Positions 1 through 7,089 of a stretch of DNA of 64,000 nucleotides are shown one piece after another. The first letter of the stretch is position 1. Each line of letters begins with the position of its first letter. The notes beneath the pieces were generated by a model, which had not been told where the DNA came from, made no database searches, and saw nothing but the letters and a program-made list of their open reading frames with translations. A program made the translations under genes and the position numbers. The stretch comes from Pseudomonadota bacterium (GTDB lineage Bacteria > Pseudomonadota > Gammaproteobacteria > Steroidobacterales > Steroidobacteraceae), in NCBI GenBank assembly GCA_018241445.1, contig JAFEDT010000001.1:124001-188000 (forward strand). The letters are read 5' to 3'.

Positions 1-67
1 CCGGCTGCAGCAGTGGCAACAGCAGGCAGCCGAGAACCAGCAGCAGGCGCAGGCGCGCTACGGACAA
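1..67 (-). CDS. Start of an exported protein, cut by the window edge
   Basis: Reading leftward from a TTG codon at 67-65 there is an open frame to the window edge that begins MSVARLRLLLVLGCLLLPLL. This is a textbook signal-peptide start: an N-terminal Arg, then a Leu-rich hydrophobic run. It starts 4 bases after the stop of the preceding gene, so it is probably translated as the next member of the same leftward operon. Only 22 residues are visible, so the product is unknown. A small alternative is that translation starts at another TTG/GTG nearby; the frame itself is clear. Confidence 0.6.
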   Translation of the reverse strand, partial: MSVARLRLLLVLGCLLLPLLQP

Positions 68-71
68 CGGG

Positions 72-764
72 CTACTCCCAGTCCTTGATCGCGAATTCCG
101 GCTGCAGCTTGCGCTGCCGGTCGTCGATCTTCAGCTCCAGGTACTTGGCGCCCACGCCCTTCTCGAACTTCAGCGAGGCGCCGCGCTGGTAAGCGCGGTC
201 GTTCGGCCCCTTGCCGTTGAAGAAGGCCACCAGCTCGTGCGGACCCACCTTGAGGTTGCCGAGGTACAGGCGCTGTACGCCGCCCTTCAACAGGGCCTCG
301 ACCTCGCGCGGGGTGTAGAGGTAGTTGATGACCTCCTTGTTGTCCATCTTCAGCTGCACCGAATCGAGTGCGAAGAACTCGCCGACGTCGACCGACAGGA
401 ACACGGCCACCTGGGTGTTGGCGGGAAACAGCAGCTCCTCCTCCAGCACGAACAGGTCACGGTTAAGATCCACCGCGTCCTTCTTCAACGACTGGATGTC
501 GGTATCCAGGCTGCGCGTGTCGGTTGCCGGTGCAGCCGCCGTGGGTGCGGCCCCTGCTGAGCCGGTGGTCGCGGCAGGTTGAGCGGCAACGGCGGCCGGC
601 GAGGCAGCCGGCTGCGTGGCAGCCGCCGGTGGGGCGGCGGCGCGGGTGGCTAACGGGACGGACAGCAACAGGCAGATCGCCAGGACCGCGCCGCCGGCGG
701 CAGGACGCCGCGGTGACGGAAAACGTGGCGAGGGTGCAGTGTGTGGCATGAGGTATCCGCTCAC
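72..764 (-). CDS. Secreted protein of unknown function with Ala/Pro-rich linker
   Basis: 230 residues from a GTG start whose first bases overlap the stop of the upstream redoxin gene (GTGA overlap), suggesting translational coupling. An ATG at 749-747 (residue 6) is an alternative start. Residues about 24-42 form a signal peptide or membrane anchor; residues about 43-81 are a low-complexity Ala/Pro/Thr linker; residues about 84-112 look helical and charged; the rest looks like a compact beta-rich domain ending in FAIKDWE. I do not recognise the family. Its place in an operon of exported redox-type proteins says it acts in the periplasm or at the envelope. A structural or partner role is more likely than an enzyme, because no catalytic motif is visible. 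Confidence 0.7.
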   Translation of the reverse strand: MSGYLMPHTAPSPRFPSPRRPAAGGAVLAICLLLSVPLATRAAAPPAAATQPAASPAAVAAQPAATTGSAGAAPTAAAPATDTRSLDTDIQSLKKDAVDLNRDLFVLEEELLFPANTQVAVFLSVDVGEFFALDSVQLKMDNKEVINYLYTPREVEALLKGGVQRLYLGNLKVGPHELVAFFNGKGPNDRAYQRGASLKFEKGVGAKYLELKIDDRQRKLQPEFAIKDWE

Positions 765-1264
765 TCATTCAGCAGGGCGCGCAGCTCCTGCAGGTAAAGG
801 TGCTCACTGGCGGCGCTGTAGTCGCGCAGCACGTGTCGTATGACGCCGTTGCGGTCGATCAGCACCGTCATCGGCAGATTGTCCACCTGGTAGTCGCGGC
901 CCACATCCTTGGCCGGATCCAGCAGCATCGCGAAGCGCACGCCAGTCGAACGGGCGAAGTCGCGCGCGCGCTGCGGCTCGTCATCGACCGCCACACCGCA
1001 CAGCACCAGGCCGGCGGAAGCGTAGGTGACGAGACTGCGGTCCAGTGCCGCCAGCTGCTGGCGGCACGAAGCGCAACGGCTGCTCCAGAAACTGACCACC
1101 ACGACCTGGCCACGATGCTCGGACAGCCGCAGGTTCGAGCCGTTGACGGCGTGCAGCACGAAGTCCGGTGCTTCCCTGCCGATCAGGCCATACGGGGTCT
1201 GCGCCGGCAAGCCACGCTGCACGACCAGCAGCAGCAACGGCGCGAGCAGCAGGCGCGCGGACAT
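761..1264 (-). CDS. TlpA/ResA-type thioredoxin-fold protein (CASC active site)
   Basis: 167 residues from the ATG at 1264, chosen because it is followed directly by a signal sequence (MSARLLLAPLLLLVV). The AhpC/TSA-Redoxin fold covers residues about 25-165: a GxxAPDF entry motif, the active-site helix FWSSRCASCRQQL with Cys64 and Cys67, and a cis-Pro loop (NLPMTVLIDRNG). Family members are periplasmic thiol reductants, often for cytochrome c maturation or partner-specific disulfide exchange. The CASC active site differs from the usual CxPC, so its redox potential probably differs. It sits downstream of two CxxCH-containing genes, which fits a role in keeping haem-binding cysteines reduced (inference). 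Confidence 0.85.
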   Translation of the reverse strand: MSARLLLAPLLLLVVQRGLPAQTPYGLIGREAPDFVLHAVNGSNLRLSEHRGQVVVVSFWSSRCASCRQQLAALDRSLVTYASAGLVLCGVAVDDEPQRARDFARSTGVRFAMLLDPAKDVGRDYQVDNLPMTVLIDRNGVIRHVLRDYSAASEHLYLQELRALLNE

Positions 1265-1389
1265 CCGCCGGCCGGTACGGCGTCCCACGCGAACGGGTGC
1301 GTGCGTAGTTGCGGGGCTGGGCCCGTGCAATCGGAATACCCTTTCGCCGCGGCAAGCAGCGAATTCCATCGATCGCGGCAGCGCAAAGC

Positions 1390-3024
1390 CTACACGATGG
1401 GGTTGAAGGCCGTAAGTGCCGCCAGGTTCGCGCCCAGGCCCTGCGAGGGGAAATACCCGGCGGTAGCGAACTGCGCGTCGATCCCCATGAGCCCCATGTA
1501 GTTCAGGATGACCAGTTCCACGAGCTGGTTGACTGAGTTGGCCGCCGGGCTGGACGTGCTCACCACGGCGCCGTCGGAGCTGAAATAGCCGATCTGCTGA
1601 CCGGCGGCACCGTTGCGCAACGTCGGCCGCCCCTTGGGGCTGAAGACGAGGCAGAAGGTCGAGGAAACCGAGGAGTTGTCGCCCTGCCAGCCGAGCTTGC
1701 CGCGCCCGCCGGTGCTGTTGTCAGGCATGCCGGTCGAGGTCAGCGAGCCGTCGCTGAAGACATAGATCATGATCGGCGTGTTGAGGCGGCGCGCGTATTC
1801 CAGCACCGCGCCGATCATCTGGCCGGCCTTGAAGTTGCGCATCTCGCCGGTGGCGCGGGTGCCGTCGTGGTAGTCGTAGCCGCCCATGGCGATGGTGCCG
1901 GCGCCCGCGAAGCCGTTGAGCACCAGCTTCATGACCGTCGCGGTCTTCTGCACGTCGGAATCGTTGAAGTCCGCCGCGGTGAAGATGGGGGCGGAGCCGC
2001 CCGTGATGTTGGTGTCCTGGGTCGGATCCAGCGCCGCCGGGTCGCCGAACTTCGCAGCCGTATGCGCCGACTTCACGTAGGCGCAGCGCACCTGGTTCTT
2101 GAGCGCCGCGTCAGCCGTTGCATCGGTGTACAACTGCACCCCGGGGGTACTGCCGGCCGGCACCGACAGTGCGCCAGTGAATGCCGCGGTGTCGCCCGCG
2201 CCCGACTGCAGTGCGCTGCCGGAGGTGATACGGGTCTGCGACTCCAGTACCGCAACCGACAGTGCATCGACCTGTCCGCCCGGCGGCACCGGCACCAGCG
2301 CGATGGAGTCGGAGGGCTGGCTGATGGTGGTCGGCTGCAAGGCAGGGTCGATCATCATCATGGGCGCCATCGAGTTGCCGCCGGAGACCGAGGATTCGGT
2401 GCCGATCAGGGTCAGCAGCAGGCCCTGGGCGCCAGCGCGCGCGATACCGTACATCGGGTTGTGCGGATTGCTCTGGGTGTCGTTCTGCGACATCGCGCAG
2501 AACACCGCACCGTTGGTGCCGGCAGCCGTGGCCGCCGTCGCCTTGGTCATGATGCCGCGCTTGATGGCGCCGTCGGCGTGCCACAGCAGGCCGAGCGAGG
2601 CGTCGATGTTGGCGGCGGAAGTCGGCACCATGTTGCCCGGTACCCCGAGCTTGCCGTAGCCGGCGGTGGACAGGAAGTTGGATTGTCCGCCCTGCACGCC
2701 CACCAGCGCCTCCGAACCCACCAGGTTCGCGCCCCCGGCGAGGTCGAAGCAGATGAAGGGCAGTTTGCCGAAGGCCGCGGGAACATTGCATTGATCAGAG
2801 GTCAGCAAGGCCTGGATGTCCGGGGACAGCGCGATCGGGCCGGCGGCCTCGGCGCGGCTGGCCTTGAGGAGCGCCCCCAGCCAGGCGGGCGCCATCACCA
2901 TCGCCGGCGCGGATACCAGGCCCGCGCCCAGCATCTGTCGCCGGGTCACCGGCCGCGCATGATTCTCGTGCAGCAGCGGCTCACCGAGGGCGTGCGGCCG
3001 CGGGGGTTTCTTTTGGATGAACAT
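1390..3024 (-). CDS. Tat-exported DUF1501-like protein
   Basis: 544 residues. A twin-arginine signal is visible near the N-terminus (VTRRQMLGAG, Arg28-Arg29), followed by a hydrophobic stretch and an Ala-rich cleavage region. The mature part resembles DUF1501-type proteins, a branch near the alkaline-phosphatase/sulfatase superfamily: GGANLVG, SQNDTQSNPHNPMYG and a C-terminal VFSPKGRP region. Homologues are often mislabelled as GspF in databases; nothing here resembles an inner-membrane GspF. The start is supported by a GGAG sequence about 8 bases upstream. It lies 18 bases after the lipoprotein gene at 3043-5568, so the two are surely cotranscribed. Tat export suggests folding or a cofactor before export. 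Catalytic residues were not identified. Confidence 0.65.
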   Translation of the reverse strand: MFIQKKPPRPHALGEPLLHENHARPVTRRQMLGAGLVSAPAMVMAPAWLGALLKASRAEAAGPIALSPDIQALLTSDQCNVPAAFGKLPFICFDLAGGANLVGSEALVGVQGGQSNFLSTAGYGKLGVPGNMVPTSAANIDASLGLLWHADGAIKRGIMTKATAATAAGTNGAVFCAMSQNDTQSNPHNPMYGIARAGAQGLLLTLIGTESSVSGGNSMAPMMMIDPALQPTTISQPSDSIALVPVPPGGQVDALSVAVLESQTRITSGSALQSGAGDTAAFTGALSVPAGSTPGVQLYTDATADAALKNQVRCAYVKSAHTAAKFGDPAALDPTQDTNITGGSAPIFTAADFNDSDVQKTATVMKLVLNGFAGAGTIAMGGYDYHDGTRATGEMRNFKAGQMIGAVLEYARRLNTPIMIYVFSDGSLTSTGMPDNSTGGRGKLGWQGDNSSVSSTFCLVFSPKGRPTLRNGAAGQQIGYFSSDGAVVSTSSPAANSVNQLVELVILNYMGLMGIDAQFATAGYFPSQGLGANLAALTAFNPIV

Positions 3025-3042
3025 GTTGAGTCTCCAGGTCCT

Positions 3043-5568
3043 CTACTGCAGCGTCACGGCTGCGCTGCCCAGCACCGCGGTGCAGGCGGCGGTGGTCGCC
3101 TGCAGCACCGTGGCGCCCGAGAATCCACTCAAGGTCGGGATGCGCTGCAGCAGCGCGTCGACCTCGCCGGTGATTGCCGTGCTGGTCGCAGGCGATGCGC
3201 CGCCGAGAGAGTTGCCCGCCAGGGCGTTGCCCACCTGGGCGCGATTGGCGGCAGTGCCGAAGTACGAGGAAGCGCTGCTACCCAGGTTGGCGGAGAAGCC
3301 GCTGCCGAAGAAGGCGTCGGTCAGCGACGGGGTCTTCAACATTTCCGAGCAATAGGCCTTGGCGAGCTGCGAGATCGCGGTCTGATGCGAGGGCACGAAG
3401 GCGGCGATCGACGCCGCGGCCGGCATGGACTGCTGGGAGCTGGCGTACAGGGCCGACACCACCGCATCGGTGACCGGCACACCCGTAATGCGCGACAGCG
3501 AGTTGTCGATGCGCTCGAAGGTGGCGATACCGAAGTCGGGCTGCGGCGTGGCGCTGGGCGCCGGCGCCGTGGTGACGACCGGGGGCTCCACCCAGGCGTG
3601 CACATGCGAGCCGATCTGGTCGAAGGACAGGAAGAACAGGTCGTTGTCGGGTCCGAGGGTCACAGGCACAACGGTGCCCATCGGCGAGAGCAACTGGCCG
3701 TTGGCGGCGGTGTAGGCGGATCCGCCGACGCTGGCGCTGACGCTGGTGTATGCCTGACCGGCCGGCGCGAGCACGCCGTTGACCCCGAGGCGTATGCCGC
3801 TGATCTGCAGATTGGAGGGGACGATCGCCTTCGGATCCAGGCTGATGAACTTCGGCTGGTCGAACAGGTAGGTCCAGGTGTCGTACTGGCTCGCCTGGAA
3901 GAGGATGTAGGACTGCGACACCCCCGTCAGGGCGCTGACACCGAACAGCAGGTAGTACTTCTCGCCGACGCCGGCGGCAAAGTTCTGCTGGATCTGCGCC
4001 GCTGTCAGGGCGCGATTGTGGATGGCGACGAACTTTATGACGCCCTGCCACGGCCGCTGCCCGGTGGTCTCGTTGCCCAGGATCAGCGCGAAGGTGCTGT
4101 CCCAGTTGGCCAGCGTGCCGCCCTTGGCCGGATCGACGTCGCCGGTGAAATTGCCGTTGATGTACAGCTTCTGTCCGTTCACAGGGTCGTAGGTGAGCAC
4201 CAGGTGCTGCAGCGCCGCCTGCGCCGCCCCGCCGCCGGTTGCGGTGATCAGCGGTGGCGCGCCATTGGTGTCGGTAGTGCTGCTGCGCGTACGCAGCTCG
4301 TACTGGGTGGCGGCCTGCCCGAGGGTGGCGTTGCGTGTGGTGTTGCTGCCGGAGTAACTGACGATGTAGGCGTTGGTCTGGGTCACGTTGGCCGGTGCCG
4401 CCCAGGCCTCGATGGAATATTCCCCGGACGACTGGATCATCGCCGCCAGCTTCTGGCTGGCGGCTGTGGACGCCTGCGCGCGCCCGGCGGCGACGTTACC
4501 TTGCATCGGTCCGATGTTGATGCCCCAGCCGCCCACCCAGGCGTAGTTGCCCGAGAGTTGCAGGTCGGCCTCGGGACTGACGCCGCTGGTGTCGTAGGCG
4601 ACGTTGCCGTTGCCGGTCTGGAACATGTACTTGGCCACTAGGTTGGCCTCATAGCGGGCACCGCCGGCGGCGATCGTGCCCTGCTTCAGGGTCAGGGCGT
4701 TGGACACGATCAGCGACGGATCCACCGGAGTGGGCGTGATGCCACCGGCGAATGCGTTGATCGCAGTCAGCATCGCCTGCGAGCTGTAGGCGCAGTCCGG
4801 CTGTCCACCCGAAGACGCCGCCCAGCAGTGATGAAACTCGTCGTGCAAGCGCTGGTAGAAGCGCGACAGGGTGGGCGTCACCAGGTTGATCTTCGGCTGC
4901 GCGGCAGCGTAGGCCTCGTCGACGCTGGCGCTCGCGAAGTAGGGTTGCTGCGCGGTGGCGGAACTCGGCTGGTGACAACCGGAGCAGTGCGCCGTCAGCA
5001 ACGGATAGATGGTCGCCCCGAAGCTCGCGGAGCTGGAAGGGAACTGCTTGCCGCCGCCGGGGGTCTGCACCGGTGGCGCCACCAGCTGCACCTTGGTGGT
5101 GGAGGCCGAGCCGCCGCCGATCCAGGCCTGGATCCACACCAGCAGCGTCGAGGCGCAGGCCTTGGGGTCGGCGACCCAGCAGTTATGGCCGCCGCCGACC
5201 TTCAGCACCATCGGCGACTGGTCAGGCTGGGTCAGGTTGACCAGCGGACCGGCCGCCTGGTAGGCGAGATTCACGTCGTCAGAGCGCGCGAACATCGGCG
5301 ACTGTCCGCCCTCGTGGTGGCAGCCGCCGCAACGGTTGGCGACGCGGATGTTCTCCCACAGGTTGACCTTGAAGGACTGCACGTCGGCATTGACCGGCGC
5401 CGGCCCGGTGTAGGCGTTGGCGGTGCTGCTGGGCGGGGTCGAGACCTGGTTGACCGAAGTGCCCGCGCCGCCGCCGCAGGCGGCGAGCAGCGTGCACAGC
5501 AGGGCCGGCAGCAGCGCCAGCGGGCGCGCGGCAGGGCGGGACAGCAGCAGCGGCAGTTCACCGTTCAT
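3043..5568 (-). CDS. Lipoprotein with two CxxCH modules and a LamG-like domain
   Basis: 841 residues from the ATG at 5568, which has a good ribosome site (AAGGGAG) and leads straight into a lipoprotein signal with lipobox LLAAC (Cys31). The upstream in-frame extension has no signal sequence and was rejected. Two c-haem motifs are seen: CGGCH at 80-84 and CSGCH at 195-199. Each is followed by a second conserved block (GHNCW then C; FHHCW then C), so residues about 65-155 and 180-280 look like a tandem duplication. Residues about 300-530 resemble a LamG/concanavalin lectin fold (EYSIEAWA, QHLVLTYDPVNGQKLYING). Likely an envelope-anchored electron-transfer or surface-binding protein. Confidence 0.75.
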   Translation of the reverse strand: MNGELPLLLSRPAARPLALLPALLCTLLAACGGGAGTSVNQVSTPPSSTANAYTGPAPVNADVQSFKVNLWENIRVANRCGGCHHEGGQSPMFARSDDVNLAYQAAGPLVNLTQPDQSPMVLKVGGGHNCWVADPKACASTLLVWIQAWIGGGSASTTKVQLVAPPVQTPGGGKQFPSSSASFGATIYPLLTAHCSGCHQPSSATAQQPYFASASVDEAYAAAQPKINLVTPTLSRFYQRLHDEFHHCWAASSGGQPDCAYSSQAMLTAINAFAGGITPTPVDPSLIVSNALTLKQGTIAAGGARYEANLVAKYMFQTGNGNVAYDTSGVSPEADLQLSGNYAWVGGWGINIGPMQGNVAAGRAQASTAASQKLAAMIQSSGEYSIEAWAAPANVTQTNAYIVSYSGSNTTRNATLGQAATQYELRTRSSTTDTNGAPPLITATGGGAAQAALQHLVLTYDPVNGQKLYINGNFTGDVDPAKGGTLANWDSTFALILGNETTGQRPWQGVIKFVAIHNRALTAAQIQQNFAAGVGEKYYLLFGVSALTGVSQSYILFQASQYDTWTYLFDQPKFISLDPKAIVPSNLQISGIRLGVNGVLAPAGQAYTSVSASVGGSAYTAANGQLLSPMGTVVPVTLGPDNDLFFLSFDQIGSHVHAWVEPPVVTTAPAPSATPQPDFGIATFERIDNSLSRITGVPVTDAVVSALYASSQQSMPAAASIAAFVPSHQTAISQLAKAYCSEMLKTPSLTDAFFGSGFSANLGSSASSYFGTAANRAQVGNALAGNSLGGASPATSTAITGEVDALLQRIPTLSGFSGATVLQATTAACTAVLGSAAVTLQ

Positions 5569-5582
5569 CTGACTAGCTCCCT

Positions 5583-6806
5583 TTACTGACCCGGGCAGGC
5601 GGCGGCGGACTGTTCGAACACCTGCTTGAGGTGGTAGCCGCTTGAGATGAAGCTCGCCTTGATGTTGCCGACCGCCGCCTGGTCCGCCTGAGTCGGGGCG
5701 CGGAAACACACGGCGGTGAACACCTTGGTCACCTGGCACTGCGCAAAAGCATCGCTGCTCGCCAGCTCCGCGCCGAGGGACTTTGCTCCCATGCCGCTAC
5801 CACCGCCGTTGTTCGGCCAACCCAGTGAGGCGTTGATGCCAGCCCGCCAGCGGTTGGACCAGGAGTTGTCGGGCGTCACGTAGCCGAAGGGGAAGTTGGT
5901 GGCGTTGATGAAGTACTTGGGCTGGACGTGGCCGGCCGTGTACTGCAACTGACCTGCCGTGGCATCGAAGTTGTAGTAAGCGAAGGCCTGCGCCATCGGG
6001 TCCATGCCCGTATGGCAGCCGGCGCAGTTGTTGAGGAACAGCCGGCTGTCGCCGCCCGGCGAGCGGGCCACGTCCTGGCGGATGCGATCGGCCGGCCGCG
6101 TGGTATCCATCACCGTCTCCATGTCGTGGCAGAGGTGATTGATCATGGTGAAGCGGAACATGGCGCGGTTGGTGCCGTTGATGAAGAACGCGGCGGCGGC
6201 GGCGCGCGTGGTGATCAGGCCCGCGGTCGCCTCCACCGGGATGCCATAGGTGCCCGACTGGGTGGTCTGCACCAGGGCGGCCTTGAGGTTGACGGCATTT
6301 GTCTCGGCGGCGGCGTAGTGGTTGTTGTTGGCCGGCGATGGCGCCGGCAAACCGCCCGCGCCCGGCCCGGTCACGGTATAGAGGATGTCGGCGGACAGGG
6401 CGGTGTTGAAGGACACGTCGTCGCGCACCATGCCGATCACGGTGGCGGCGTAGTCGTTGAAGGGTGCAAATACGGTCTGGTCGCGGTTCGTCCAGGGAAT
6501 GACCAGGTTCTTCACCGTCACGTTGTAGAAAGATGGCGCGCTGGTGGCGTACTGGTGCGCCACGTTGGCCAGTGTCTGGCTGCCGGCCGGGCAGCTGGTT
6601 CCGCTGCAACCGGCACTGATGGCGCTCGCCATCGCGGTGAGCGTCGTCGCATCGGGCGGCGTGCCGGCGATGCGCTCGTAGATGCGCCGCGCCTGCTCAT
6701 TCGGACCGGCGCTGGCGAAGCACGCGTACTGCAGCAGCAGCACGGCGCAGCACACGGTGCGTGCGGCGTTCGCTGACCGGTGGAAGCCGGTTGTCATGTC
6801 GTTCAT
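5583..6806 (-). CDS. Secreted monohaem-type protein (CAGCH)
   Basis: 407 residues from the ATG at 6806, supported by AGGGAG about 10 bases upstream and by the signal peptide that follows (cleavage after about residue 33, FASAG). The N-terminal half is helical and unrecognised; Cys67 and Cys72 could form a disulfide. Near residue 220 the block INHLCHDMETVMDTTRPADR leads to NNCAGCHTGMDPMAQAF, with a CxxCH haem site at 261-265. That C-terminal arrangement is reminiscent of the DUF1588/DUF1592 haem proteins that accompany DUF1501 proteins, but I would not assign it to them firmly. It is the first gene of the leftward operon; the stop is 14 bases before the next start. Confidence 0.7.
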   Translation of the reverse strand: MNDMTTGFHRSANAARTVCCAVLLLQYACFASAGPNEQARRIYERIAGTPPDATTLTAMASAISAGCSGTSCPAGSQTLANVAHQYATSAPSFYNVTVKNLVIPWTNRDQTVFAPFNDYAATVIGMVRDDVSFNTALSADILYTVTGPGAGGLPAPSPANNNHYAAAETNAVNLKAALVQTTQSGTYGIPVEATAGLITTRAAAAAFFINGTNRAMFRFTMINHLCHDMETVMDTTRPADRIRQDVARSPGGDSRLFLNNCAGCHTGMDPMAQAFAYYNFDATAGQLQYTAGHVQPKYFINATNFPFGYVTPDNSWSNRWRAGINASLGWPNNGGGSGMGAKSLGAELASSDAFAQCQVTKVFTAVCFRAPTQADQAAVGNIKASFISSGYHLKQVFEQSAAACPGQ

Positions 6807-7089
6807 CGACGGCGCGCTCCCTGGTAATTCGCGGCCATAGTACGCAGGCCTGCAAGCACTGCGGAATGTCTCAGGCACCCGACGTCGCCGGGCGCCGACA
6901 GCTTGCGATCCACCCGCGCGCTGCGGCCCAATGCGCGCGGAACTGCGAGCCCGGTCACAGCGGCCGCCGTGCGCCGCGGGTTACTTGGGCGCCTTGAGGT
7001 CTGAACTTAAAGGCCGGCCGGCGCAGCGTGGAATCCAGACTACGGCCTGTGGCGGGCGCGGCCCGTGATGCAGTTGGCGATACCGGGAT
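6807..7089. promoter_or_regulatory. Divergent control region of the haem/redox locus
   Basis: This 283-base gap separates the leftward operon (first gene ending its 5' side at 6806) from the rightward operon (starting at 7090 or the ATGs at 7126/7132). Both transcription units must start here. I see no convincing sigma-70 boxes; the only AT-richer patch is around 7000-7015 (GAACTTAAAG). No obvious operator palindrome was found. Confidence 0.5.

Noticed and set aside
1867..4641. A 924-codon plus-strand frame opposite the DUF1501-like and LamG genes
   Set aside because: Low-complexity Arg/Gly/His-rich translation with no recognisable domain; the minus-strand genes have signals, motifs and ribosome sites.
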